NCBI GenBank assembly: GCA_020053015.1
Contig: JAGVNY010000254.1
Location: 1 to 39,180, forward strand
Length of the DNA stretch: 39,180 bases
Origin: Candidatus Zixiibacteriota bacterium
GTDB lineage: Bacteria > Zixibacteria > MSB-5A5 > JAABVY01 > JAHJOQ01
Direction: 5' to 3'
A program made the position numbers and the translations under genes. The notes beneath the pieces are model-generated. The model saw only the letters and a list, made by a program, of their open reading frames with translations. It did not search any database and was not told where the DNA came from. Of the stretch, positions 30,204 to 39,180 are shown piece by piece; the first letter of the stretch is position 1; the number at the start of each line of letters is the position of its first letter.

Positions 30204-30333
30204 AGATCACCCTTGCCACTGGGGGACACGGACTAAGAGGTGGGCGGACCACGGGTTGTGCTGCGATTAGCAGTCGAGGTCACCTGCCTGCAGCCAACTG
30301 GACTCAGTACCAAACGTCACGAAAGGAGCCGAG

Positions 30334-31116
30334 ATGGCTTTTGATCACATACGAGTGGAGATCGACAGCGCCATTGCCGTCATCACTATCAGCAGACCAA
30401 AGGCCCTGAATGCACTGGACACTGCTACAATTACTGAGCTCTCGGAAGGACTCACGCAGCTGGAAGCAAACCGTGCCGTGAGAGTCGTCATCATAACAGG
30501 AGAGGGAGACAAGGCGTTCGTTGCCGGAGCTGACATCCCGGAGTTACAGAGAGCGGACATGGCCGAAGCTATGAAGCTCTCCGCAGCAGGGCATACGCTA
30601 TTTGCCCGACTGGAAAGCTCCCACTTGGTGACAATCGCTGCGGTGAACGGCTTCGCTCTTGGGGGAGGCTGCGAGCTCGCGATGGCGTGTGACATCCGAT
30701 ACGCGTCGGATGCGGCGAAATTCGGTCAACCCGAGATCAATCTCGGAATCATCCCCGGCTATGGCGGTACACAGAGGCTGCCGCGACTCATTGGCCGTGG
30801 GAAGGCTCTGGAAATGCTGCTGACGGGAGACATGATTAAGGCCGAGGAAGCGCTCAGACTCGGTCTTGTCAACGCAGTTTTCCCCCTTGCAGAATTGATC
30901 CCTGCGTCCCGCAAGCTCGCCGACAAGATTATCGCAAGATCTCCACAGTCTGTCAGGGCTATCAAACGGAGCGTTCGCTGGGGACTCGATTCGTCGCTCG
31001 CGGCAGGGTGTGCGCTGGAAACTGCGGAGTTTGCCGCTGTTTTCGCGACTGAAGACAAGTCCGAAGGAACCACTGCATTCATTGAGAAGAGACCTCCAAA
31101 GTTCACGGGCAAATAA
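30334..31116 (+). CDS. Enoyl-CoA hydratase (crotonase family)
   Basis: 'GEGDKAFVAGADIPEL', 'AAVNGFALGGGCELAMACDIRYASDAAKFGQPEINLGIIPGYGGTQRLPRLIG'. Confidence 0.95.
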   Translation: MAFDHIRVEIDSAIAVITISRPKALNALDTATITELSEGLTQLEANRAVRVVIITGEGDKAFVAGADIPELQRADMAEAMKLSAAGHTLFARLESSHLVTIAAVNGFALGGGCELAMACDIRYASDAAKFGQPEINLGIIPGYGGTQRLPRLIGRGKALEMLLTGDMIKAEEALRLGLVNAVFPLAELIPASRKLADKIIARSPQSVRAIKRSVRWGLDSSLAAGCALETAEFAAVFATEDKSEGTTAFIEKRPPKFTGK

Positions 31117-31121
31117 TCCGA

Positions 31122-31150
31122 AGAGCCGGCAAGTCCGGCTCTCTTCTCTT
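31122..31150 (+). terminator. Rho-independent-like terminator
   Basis: AGAGCCGG-CAAGT-CCGGCTCT stem followed by a T-rich tract (tcttctcttt). Confidence 0.6.
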
Positions 31151-31278
31151 TCGCCATCCAACCATTGCAACTGCAACTACACGTCTCGAATCGCATCTTC
31201 CGTCTATTAAGAAATACCAACTGTTTCCGATAAATACATTAGTTCCATACCTGAACGCCAACTGCGAAGGGACGGAAG

Positions 31279-32493
31279 GTGCAAAGAACTGCTCAGAACT
31301 GGAACGAAGTGTCCCCGCGTTTCGAATCACAGCGATCCGCTCACTATCGTTCCACCGTCATAGAAACTCTTAAGTGGTTCTGTTCTGAACTCGATTCCAG
31401 CCAGATCACCTCCGCGCTCGAAGATCTCTTCTCGGAAGCGCCGTCCTGCAAGTTGATAAGGCTCGGCCTGAACTCGGACGAGCAGGATGACGAGTTCCAG
31501 CAACCAAGCCTATACGTTCAGGAGTCTGCCATAGAATGCAACGAAACGCCGTTCTACTCCGAAACCTCAGCCGCGCCGTGCACGTTGGTGCATCTCGAAA
31601 TAGCAGGCCAATCACTGGATGGAGCGCCCTGGGAGGCGAAGTTGCAGCTTGCTGTCAGCGCAGAGTCCGCTGATGTGTGGCAGACGATACTCAGAAGCAT
31701 AAGTGCGGTCCCAACCGGCGAACAACTTGTCGCGCCGCGAAACAGGGAAACCCCGGAGGCCGACGACACAGAGCTAAGACCGGAGAATGATGCAGTAGTA
31801 GTCGGAAGCGAATTGATGGCTATTGAGCTCGCTCACCTTCTTCGTAACCCCCTCGGTTCAATCATGGCGGCTGCAGGACTGCTTTCGGACTGTGATGAGT
31901 CGGCGAAGGAGTCGGAGAACGCTCAACTCCTCGATATCATTCAGTCTCAATCGGCGAGGATTGACAAGATGCTGCGCGATCATGTGCTCGCCTGCGAAGA
32001 GCCACAGACAAAATGGACCCGGGTCAATCTTGTCGATATTCTACGCGACTCAGCGTGGGGTTCTTCGGACAACCCTGGAGTGCCTCGGATTGCCATGAGC
32101 TTGCCGCCACAGGAGGGCAACGACGAGTCATCCATAATCAAATCCGATAGATCTCTGCTCTTGCAGTTGTTCAGGTTCCTAATGACAAATATCCCAATGA
32201 AGTTGACCGGTTGTGAATCCCTGAGCGTTCGAATTCGGAGAACAAGAAGCTCAGCTCTCGTCCAGCTGGAATACAACGGGAATGAACTCAGGCCGGAGAT
32301 ACTAAGGATGGTCGTGTTACCCTTTTCTGCCACCAAGGAAGGTGGATCCGGTCTGGACGTTGCGCCAGTCCACGGCATCTTGAGCGCGCTGCGCGGGGAG
32401 GTGTCAGTGGCTCCCTCTAAGTTGGGAACAGTTCTGACCGTGACTATCCCCGTCAATCAAAGTGATAACAGAAACAACAAGTGTGAAAGGTAG
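31279..32493 (+). CDS. Histidine kinase-like protein with degenerate ATPase domain
   Basis: HisKA-like 'ELAHLLRNPLGSIMAAAGLLSDCDE'; C-terminal HATPase-like 'LPFSATKEGGSGLDVAPVHGILSALRGEVSVAPSKLGTVLTVTIPV'. Confidence 0.75.
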   Translation: MQRTAQNWNEVSPRFESQRSAHYRSTVIETLKWFCSELDSSQITSALEDLFSEAPSCKLIRLGLNSDEQDDEFQQPSLYVQESAIECNETPFYSETSAAPCTLVHLEIAGQSLDGAPWEAKLQLAVSAESADVWQTILRSISAVPTGEQLVAPRNRETPEADDTELRPENDAVVVGSELMAIELAHLLRNPLGSIMAAAGLLSDCDESAKESENAQLLDIIQSQSARIDKMLRDHVLACEEPQTKWTRVNLVDILRDSAWGSSDNPGVPRIAMSLPPQEGNDESSIIKSDRSLLLQLFRFLMTNIPMKLTGCESLSVRIRRTRSSALVQLEYNGNELRPEILRMVVLPFSATKEGGSGLDVAPVHGILSALRGEVSVAPSKLGTVLTVTIPVNQSDNRNNKCER

Positions 32494-32502
32494 ATCGGAG
32501 CA

Positions 32503-33897
32503 ATGGGAAGAATTCTGATTGTCGATGATGACAGGTCGTTCTGCCAGTCGTTGTCGATCCTCTTGACAAGACACGGATGCGAAGTGTTCACTGCGCTCAC
32601 CGGCCGTGAAGCGCTTGAGGCTCTGAGCAAAGAGAGCTGCGACGTCGTTATCACTGACTTGAAGATGGAGGAGATGTCCGGTCTCGACTTGCTCAGACGG
32701 ATACGAGCGAATTTCCCTGAAGTCGAAGTCATTCTGTTGACTGCCTTCGGATCGATTCCTACAGCAGTTGAGGCAATCAAGGCAGAGGCGTTCGACTATG
32801 TCACGAAGCCATACAAGAATGCCGAGCTACTCGTGGTAGTTGATAAGGCCATCGAGAGAAGACGCTTAGTTGCCGAGGTCAAATACCTCAGGGAAGTCTT
32901 TGACTACAAATACAATTTCGGAGCCATAATCGGTCAATCGACGGCAATGCGGAAGGTCTGCGAGTCAATCTCCAAGATTGCAGCGGAAGACTCGCCGGCG
33001 CTGATCACCGGGGCATCCGGAACGGGAAAAGAACTGGTGGCAAAGGCAATTCACGACAATTCGCAACGCAAGGCCTCTCATTTCATGGCGATCAATTGCT
33101 CCAGCCTTCCTTCTGAAATCGTGGAAAGCGAGCTCTTCGGTCGCGTGAGGGGAACGTCAATGAAGCATGGCCAATCTGCCGTGACCGGATTGATATCCGA
33201 AGCAGACGGAGGAACGATCTTCGTCGATGACGTGGCAGACCTGCCCATATACTCGCAGAAGCGACTCCTAAACGTCATGAAGACGGGCATGATCACTCCA
33301 ATAGGCGCCGACACTCCTCGGGCGGTAAACGTGCGCATCATTGCTGCGACCTCAAGAAACCTGGCTCCAGCATCTGAGCAGGGAGTCTTTGACAAGGAAC
33401 TGTACGGCAAGCTTGCTTCGATCTCGATCTTTCTCCCGACTCTTGCTGAACGCGGCGACGACATTCTTCTGTTGGCCGAGCACTTCGTCAAGAAATACAC
33501 GCGAGAGTTCGGCAAGCAGCCGATGAGTATGACTCCGGAGGCTGCACGCATGCTGCTTAAGCATACATGGCCGGGAAACGTTCGCGAGCTCGACAGTGCT
33601 ATCAAACGAACAATTGCGCTGACCAACTCGACAAGGATCCGGCCGGAGGACATGGTTCTCGTTACCGAGCCCGCCGAAGGGCAACACAGTCTCAAGCTGA
33701 TGTCCTGTGGTGAGAAGAGCGCGTCCCTTGAAGAAAAAGAGCTGGAGTACATTGTCTCGAGCCTCAGAGAGAACAACTGGAATTACACCAAAACCTCAAA
33801 ACAACTTGGAATTGGACGCACGACTCTATGGCGAAAGATGAAGAAGCTGAGAGAATTCGAGAGAGAAGCGGCACGCACCGAGAATGTCACGAAATAG
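32503..33897 (+). CDS. NtrC-family response regulator (REC-AAA+-Fis HTH) lacking a recognisable GAFTGA motif
   Basis: REC 'ILIVDDDRSFCQ...DVVITDLKMEEMSG'; AAA+ 'GASGTGKELVAKAIH', 'ESELFGRVRGTSMKHGQSAVTGLISEADGGTIFVDDVADLP'; C-term 'NNWNYTKTSKQLGIGRTTLWRKMKKL'. Confidence 0.9.
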   Translation: MGRILIVDDDRSFCQSLSILLTRHGCEVFTALTGREALEALSKESCDVVITDLKMEEMSGLDLLRRIRANFPEVEVILLTAFGSIPTAVEAIKAEAFDYVTKPYKNAELLVVVDKAIERRRLVAEVKYLREVFDYKYNFGAIIGQSTAMRKVCESISKIAAEDSPALITGASGTGKELVAKAIHDNSQRKASHFMAINCSSLPSEIVESELFGRVRGTSMKHGQSAVTGLISEADGGTIFVDDVADLPIYSQKRLLNVMKTGMITPIGADTPRAVNVRIIAATSRNLAPASEQGVFDKELYGKLASISIFLPTLAERGDDILLLAEHFVKKYTREFGKQPMSMTPEAARMLLKHTWPGNVRELDSAIKRTIALTNSTRIRPEDMVLVTEPAEGQHSLKLMSCGEKSASLEEKELEYIVSSLRENNWNYTKTSKQLGIGRTTLWRKMKKLREFEREAARTENVTK

Positions 33898-34075
33898 GCT
33901 GAAGTACTTGCAGGAGTATTGACGCGATCATGATGTCAGAGCCTCGCCATAGTCGACCGACTAATTCCCTGCCCGAGACGGGTCGCTCGGCACACGCAGT
34001 CGGAGCGGCTCTGATCGTGGACTATGGCCGAACAGACCTCGACATTGCAGAGAGAGCGCTTCGCGGGGGGATGGC

Positions 34076-34627
34076 ATGAAAGCACTTGACCAGGCAATTG
34101 ACCGCGCCGTCACATCTCCTGCGAGCTTCGATCTTGATGCACAGATGTCCGTCTACTGTCCGCTCCAGAAGACCGTAGAATCCTCCGGGTCTATCAAAGA
34201 GCTCTTTGCCAGACTCACAGGCAAGCTGGACAAGTTCTTCTCTATCCACCGAGGTTCATACTCCCTCTATGTACCTGAGAGACAGACAATGAAAGTCCCC
34301 GTCGTGTGGGAAGATCACGAAGTAAAGTCAGGCATCGTGATAAATGTTGCTGCGAGCCAGTCGCTGATGAGGAATGTCTTGCAGAATGGAACGATCTTTG
34401 TCGAAGACTTCCCGTCGCACTTCAAGGGGAACATTGTCGAAAAGAAGCTGCTTCTCGCAGACGACTCCAATTCGCTCTCCGTCATTCCGCTACTACACCG
34501 GAGTGAGCAGATCGGCACGCTGAACTACGCCTCAGCGGCTCCATTCGCATTCTCGGTCTTCAGCAGCCACCTGTTCGACTACCTGTTCAAGATGGTGTCG
34601 GAGAGGTTCCATGCTCTTCAGCGCTGA
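34076..34627 (+). CDS. GAF-domain-like protein
   Basis: 'SIKELFARLTGKLDKFFSIHRGSYSLYVPERQTMKVPVVW...SVIPLLHRSEQIGTLNYAS' resembles a GAF sensor domain. Confidence 0.55.
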   Translation: MKALDQAIDRAVTSPASFDLDAQMSVYCPLQKTVESSGSIKELFARLTGKLDKFFSIHRGSYSLYVPERQTMKVPVVWEDHEVKSGIVINVAASQSLMRNVLQNGTIFVEDFPSHFKGNIVEKKLLLADDSNSLSVIPLLHRSEQIGTLNYASAAPFAFSVFSSHLFDYLFKMVSERFHALQR

Positions 34628-34749
34628 TCAAAAAAGTACTTGTCTGATCTCCGTAATGGACTATCTTTACTTGCCGAAGACGGGAACCCGGAACGCACGA
34701 AACTGTTTCTGATTGTGGTTGATTGCCGCAGTCAGAATAGAAAGTTGTT

Positions 34750-35334
34750 TTGACAAAAGGCGAATCGACAGGCAAGCAGAAAGAGTTCGAACAGATCGCG
34801 CTGAGTCATACGGATGCGCTGTTACGAACGGCTCTGCGTATGACGAAGAACGAGAGCGACGCAGAGGATTTGGTCCAGGAGACTATGCTCAAGGCATATA
34901 GGTTTTTCGACAGGTTCGAGAGGGGCTCGAATATCAAAGCTTGGCTCTTCAAGATAATGACAAACATCTTCATCAACGACTACCGCCAGAAGAGCAGGAA
35001 ACCGACCGGTGTTTCGTACGAGGACGTTGACGACAATTTCCTGTACCATCAAGTCGAAGGCTCGCATGGCAGCGCTGCCGATCCGGAAGAGATTCTGTTC
35101 TCCAAGATGATGGACACTGATGTGCGAAAGGCCATTGACGAACTGCCTGAGGACTTCAGAGTCGTGGTCGTGCTCGCCTTCCTCGAAGGTTTTTCCTACG
35201 AAGAGATAGCTGAGATCGCTGATATTCAACTCGGAACAGTCAAATCTCGTTTGCATCGCGCTCGCAAGCTTCTTCAGAAAGGCCTCTGGAATTATGCTTT
35301 GCAACGGGGATTCATGGCGGAAGGGAGCAAATGA
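34750..35334 (+). CDS. ECF RNA polymerase sigma factor (SigR/RpoE-like)
   Basis: 'ALSHTDALLRTALRMTKNESDAEDLVQETMLKAYRFFDRFERGSNIKAWLFKIMTNIFINDYRQK...EDFRVVVVLAFLEGFSYEEIAEIADIQLGTVKSRLHRARKLLQ'. Confidence 0.95.
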   Translation: MTKGESTGKQKEFEQIALSHTDALLRTALRMTKNESDAEDLVQETMLKAYRFFDRFERGSNIKAWLFKIMTNIFINDYRQKSRKPTGVSYEDVDDNFLYHQVEGSHGSAADPEEILFSKMMDTDVRKAIDELPEDFRVVVVLAFLEGFSYEEIAEIADIQLGTVKSRLHRARKLLQKGLWNYALQRGFMAEGSK

Positions 35335-36089
35335 ACTGCCGCGAAGCGTTACAGCACCTTTACGACTATCTCGACAAGGAACTCACTGATGACATGGTTC
35401 GAAAGATCGAAAACCACCTTTCGACCTGCGATCATTGCTTGGACAAGTTCGAATTCGAGAAGCTCCTACATGAAATGCTCGCGAAGAAGGGACAGGTCAG
35501 TGTCGACGCTGAACCGCTCAAAGCCAAAGTAATGGAGCGGATAAAGCAGCTAGAAAGCGAGGGCGATTCCGCAGGTTTTTTTAACCGATACAGACCGTAC
35601 ATCGCCGCGGCAACGGCCGTTGTGCTTGTCATTGTCGGTCTATTTACTTACCTGAAGGACTCCGACTCAAAGCTGTTCGCCGCGTTCGTGAAGTGCCACT
35701 CAGATACTGACCACGGCGATACGGCCCAAATGACACCGGCGGAAATCGAATCGTGTCTGAAGCACTTCAAGCAGCTCCCTGATGATCTCTTATTGTCTGC
35801 ATCGGATCGCAACCTGGCGACGGCAGTAGAAGCCGACTACGAAGGAGAGCAGGCCCTCCACTTGACCTATCACCCGTACCGGGGGGCGGACGTATCGATC
35901 TTCGTTATTGCCGACACGAGTTTCACTCCGCGACATGACATGCAAGTCGTTAACCACGGTCAGAAACGATACATGTGGGCGACAATGGACGACACTACTG
36001 TCTTGCTCTGGAAATGCCATAACGTCTGGTGCGCCGCAGTATCGACACTCGATGCCGAAACTCTCATTTCGTTCGTGTCGACTGACTGA
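35331..36089 (+). CDS. Zf-HC2/RsrA-like anti-sigma factor with TM and extracytoplasmic domain
   Basis: 'MNCREALQHLYDYLDKELTDDMVRKIENHLSTCDHCLDKFEFEKLLHEML' (HxxxCxxC); TM 'PYIAAATAVVLVIVGLFTYL'; overlaps the sigma gene by 4 bp. Confidence 0.88.
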   Translation: MNCREALQHLYDYLDKELTDDMVRKIENHLSTCDHCLDKFEFEKLLHEMLAKKGQVSVDAEPLKAKVMERIKQLESEGDSAGFFNRYRPYIAAATAVVLVIVGLFTYLKDSDSKLFAAFVKCHSDTDHGDTAQMTPAEIESCLKHFKQLPDDLLLSASDRNLATAVEADYEGEQALHLTYHPYRGADVSIFVIADTSFTPRHDMQVVNHGQKRYMWATMDDTTVLLWKCHNVWCAAVSTLDAETLISFVSTD

Positions 36090-36127
36090 AAAGCCCCGCG
36101 CTTCACTGCCTCCCCGACACAACCCAA

Positions 36128-38362
36128 TCACCGGCACTCAGCACACGGCTCTGGTCCTCCCGAGAAGATGAAATTGATCAGGTAGACCACGTCATCAATG
36201 TCAACTGGTACATCGCCACCACTGCAGTCCACATCGCCTGACTCAAGCGGAACCGGATCGGGACCGGACGCGAAGATGTAGTTAATCAGATAAACCACGT
36301 CGTCAATGTCCACTGCTGGATCGCCACCGCTGGCATCGGCATCACCGCATGTGTACTGCGGGTCGCACGCATCTCCCTTCCCGTCTTCGTCCGTATCTTC
36401 CTGACCTGGATTGGGCACTAAGATGCAATTGTCGCACGAATCGCCCAGAACATCGCCGTCACTGTCTTCCTGAGCAGGATTGGCACTAGACGCGCAGTTG
36501 TCGCATGCATCGCCTAAGCCGTCTCCATCAACGTCGCTCTGCGTCGGGTTGAACGCCAATGGGCAGTTGTCTAACGGGCAGTCGTTCTCGGGATGACCGG
36601 GATCGCCATAGTTGTCGCCGTCCTGATCGACGCACTGGTAATCGCCGAACGACCAGATTTGCGAGTACTCGGTTGAATCGCCGGACGCTCGAAATGCCTT
36701 CACGCGCCAGAAATAGGCGTTGCTGTCAAGAGCAACCGGTGGGACGAAGTTGTTGTCAGTGAGACCGGCATACACACGATACGTTGACGTGAAATTCGGG
36801 TCGTCGCTGATCTCCAACCTGTACGAGTCCTCGTCTTCGTGCCAGCATGTAGACCACGTGAACGTCGGCATCGGATCGAAATCGGGATCGCCATCCGCTG
36901 GCGTATATAGCCTCGGCTTCATAAACGGCATCAGAAATCGGGTTGCATATGCATCCTGTGTGCCGTCGCGTGTATCAGTCCAGATAGCGCTGATGGTGTC
37001 ATGCTTCGCATGAACGCCAATGTACTCGGCAAGCAATCCGGCCAGCGGCTTGCGCGCCGGTTGCTGAGTGATGTCAAGCGTGCCATTGGGCAAGCGAATA
37101 TCGGACGGAATACCCGGTCGAAAGACAAACGCATCCGAAGGATCACTTGAGACTTCTGATATCCGCATGTTCGTCGTAAACGTTTCAGCTCCGTCGAAAG
37201 AGGCGGCGAAGTACGAATCGAATTTCCAATGCGCTGGGTCATTGCGCTGGTCGTAGAAGATCACCAGCACCACACCATCCTCATTCACGAAAAGCCACGG
37301 GTGGAACTGGTCAACGTTCATCCCGGGCTCGTCATCATTGACAACCAGCCGATCTGACCATGTAATGCCTTTGTCGGTTGATACGCGAACGGTCACGTCT
37401 GTCTCAACAAGCTCATCGGATGAGAATTGGCACTGTGATATGTACATGCGGTTCCTGTAAGGCCCGGACGTTATGTCACAGTCGCCGTTCGGCATCCCAT
37501 AGACATTGACACCTCCGTCGACGTAGTCATAACCCAAGTTGTTCGTGAACGCCTTAGCCGGAATGGAAAACGTCTGTCCACCGTTGATCGAGAAATTGTG
37601 CATGATCGCAAGCTCAAATGTGCAATCAAACGGGTCAATCACGTTATATCCTTGCCAGAAGACATGGACGCCTCCGTCGGCATCTACGATCGGAATCGAG
37701 AACTGTCCGGCATCCACGGTGCCACAAGATTCGAAGACACCGGGAGGCCCGACAGTGATCGTGTCGTCGAACGAAGCTGTCCCGTCGGTCGACCGGACGA
37801 ACAGGATGCGCGTGGGGCCGTTGTAGAACCGCGTCCATGAGCAGTAGTAGTTTCCGTCGTATGGCCCCGCAGTCCTGTCGACAGCCGTGAACTGCTTGTC
37901 TTCAAACGTTCCATTCAGCCAGACACAGGTGTTGACCTGAGGCAGCCACGAAACGCCGTTGTCAGTCGACTTGCGAACCACGACGTAGCTCTGTCCGGGG
38001 GAGTTGGGATTGTAGCTGAGCATGTTTGCATAGAAATTGCCGAATCTGTCTCCCGTGAGGCATGGATCGGACTGCTGGTAGCCAACCGGAGATGCGGTGA
38101 AAAGGGAGTCACTCCAAGTCATACCCCCGTCCGTGGATACACCTATGCCAAGCCTGCGATAACCGAGCCTCCAATCGCGCCAGTCTGCGATAACAATCGA
38201 GGCATCGAGCGGGCTAATCCAAATCTGCTCCTCATTCTGCAGAAACTGTGTGACGTCAGAGTTCACCTTGACATTGGGCGGTGTCGCCTGCGCTGATCCT
38301 GCGCTCAGCAGGATCCAAGCGACAATCGCAGCCGCGATGCTGGTAGCGTGTTTCCAATACAT
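36128..38362 (-). CDS. Secreted BNR/exo-sialidase-like protein with TSP3 repeats and dockerin-like C-terminus
   Basis: Start [26 protein letters not shown] at 38362. '[15 protein letters not shown]', '[13 protein letters not shown]', TSP3 repeats, '[61 protein letters not shown]'. Confidence 0.88.
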   Translation of the reverse strand: MYWKHATSIAAAIVAWILLSAGSAQATPPNVKVNSDVTQFLQNEEQIWISPLDASIVIADWRDWRLGYRRLGIGVSTDGGMTWSDSLFTASPVGYQQSDPCLTGDRFGNFYANMLSYNPNSPGQSYVVVRKSTDNGVSWLPQVNTCVWLNGTFEDKQFTAVDRTAGPYDGNYYCSWTRFYNGPTRILFVRSTDGTASFDDTITVGPPGVFESCGTVDAGQFSIPIVDADGGVHVFWQGYNVIDPFDCTFELAIMHNFSINGGQTFSIPAKAFTNNLGYDYVDGGVNVYGMPNGDCDITSGPYRNRMYISQCQFSSDELVETDVTVRVSTDKGITWSDRLVVNDDEPGMNVDQFHPWLFVNEDGVVLVIFYDQRNDPAHWKFDSYFAASFDGAETFTTNMRISEVSSDPSDAFVFRPGIPSDIRLPNGTLDITQQPARKPLAGLLAEYIGVHAKHDTISAIWTDTRDGTQDAYATRFLMPFMKPRLYTPADGDPDFDPMPTFTWSTCWHEDEDSYRLEISDDPNFTSTYRVYAGLTDNNFVPPVALDSNAYFWRVKAFRASGDSTEYSQIWSFGDYQCVDQDGDNYGDPGHPENDCPLDNCPLAFNPTQSDVDGDGLGDACDNCASSANPAQEDSDGDVLGDSCDNCILVPNPGQEDTDEDGKGDACDPQYTCGDADASGGDPAVDIDDVVYLINYIFASGPDPVPLESGDVDCSGGDVPVDIDDVVYLINFIFSGGPEPCAECR

Positions 38363-38621
38363 TCCGATCCTCCCGATCTGTTCGTGGCACGATTCGATAG
38401 GCAGAACACTATTGACTATTGCGAGAACGACAACGAAGACGTCCTCAGGTGTATCTACGGATGAGAACGCAAAATGTTCAACATAACCGGTGGGTATCTG
38501 GAGCCAAAACGCGTGGGACCGCAGCTTCCAAATCGAGTCGCGGAATTCGAAAGAGCATGGAATTGAGAAGCAGCCTCTCAAGCGAAGGCGATACCGCACA
38601 AAATCGGGTGCTTCGCTCAGC

Positions 38622-39180
38622 CTATGTGCAATCAGTGCACGGTTCCGGCCCGCTGGCGAAAACGTAATTGATCAAGTAGACCACGTCATCGATGTCAATC
38701 GGCACAGAACCTCCGCTGCAGTCAGCATCGCCAGCCTCGATCGGAACCGGTGCCGGCCCGCCTGCGAATACGAAGGTTATGAGAAAGACAATGTCGTCGA
38801 TGTCAACGAAGCCACTTCCATCGGCATCGCCACAGAGCATACAGCACGATTTGCCGCGCAACTCGACTACCAGCGGGTTCAGTGCCGACGAATCGCTGTG
38901 GTACACGAGAGCAGTGTCCAGCATGTCCACTGCCGACAGCGATTTCCAGGCAATCAGTAACGAATCAGTCCGCGCCGGACCCCACTGGTGTGGAAGCGCT
39001 GTAAGCGCAGTCAGATTCTCCGGAGGATGGCACACGAAAACGACACTGTCGATCGTCACGTTGCCGTATCCTTCTTTCGCAAGTCGAATTGCCGAAGTGT
39101 CGGTTTCTCCCACTCCGATCGAGTCGAATTGCACGGTGCTTTCAATCATAAATATTGCGGGAGCCGTGAACAGAGGCAAA
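38622..39180 (-). CDS. C-terminal part of a dockerin-tailed secreted protein (N-terminus beyond the window)
   Basis: Ig/HYDIN-like '[30 protein letters not shown]' followed by '[31 protein letters not shown]...[27 protein letters not shown]'; frame open to the right edge. Confidence 0.8.
   Translation of the reverse strand, partial: LPLFTAPAIFMIESTVQFDSIGVGETDTSAIRLAKEGYGNVTIDSVVFVCHPPENLTALTALPHQWGPARTDSLLIAWKSLSAVDMLDTALVYHSDSSALNPLVVELRGKSCCMLCGDADGSGFVDIDDIVFLITFVFAGGPAPVPIEAGDADCSGGSVPIDIDDVVYLINYVFASGPEPCTDCT

Noticed and set aside
33078-33776. 232-aa minus-strand ORF opposite the NtrC-like gene
   Set aside because: Antisense shadow ORF over conserved AAA+ sequence; low-complexity Ser/Arg-rich translation.
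1-39180. CRISPR arrays, rRNA genes, prophage structural genes
   Set aside because: No evenly spaced identical repeats, rRNA signatures or phage structural genes were seen.

Overview
The 39.2 kb window looks like a bacterial chromosome segment, possibly a Zixibacteria-like or other FCB-type environmental lineage. That guess rests only on the many secreted proteins with thrombospondin-3 repeats and C-terminal dockerin-like '[19 protein letters not shown]' modules. Ordinary content: aconitase (cut by the left edge), a LysE-type exporter, cysteine desulfurase family protein, RND/MMPL exporter, enoyl-CoA hydratase, two ECF sigma/anti-sigma pairs and five dockerin-tailed secreted proteins. The observations most worth a second look are: (1) a HesB/IscA-like gene with an in-frame UGA followed by a plausible bacterial SECIS hairpin, i.e. 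a selenoprotein split into two ORFs by the ORF caller; (2) a 4.2 kb MarR + DevBCA-like exporter cassette bounded by a 41-bp exact duplication of the 5' half of tRNA-Leu(UAA), plus a 21-bp exact internal repeat near both ends and no visible integrase; (3) an ECF sigma / zf-HC2 anti-sigma / exported TPR-CHAT protease operon, divergent from a secreted lipocalin(CrtC/AttH)-like + caspase/legumain-like + dockerin protein whose Cys and His motifs occur in reversed order (possible circular permutation); (4) an NtrC-like regulator without the GAFTGA loop beside a degenerate histidine kinase; (5) a small accessory pocket with a two-TM orphan protein, an IS481-type remnant and palindromic REP-like units. 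All calls were made by reading the sequence; no database search was run.
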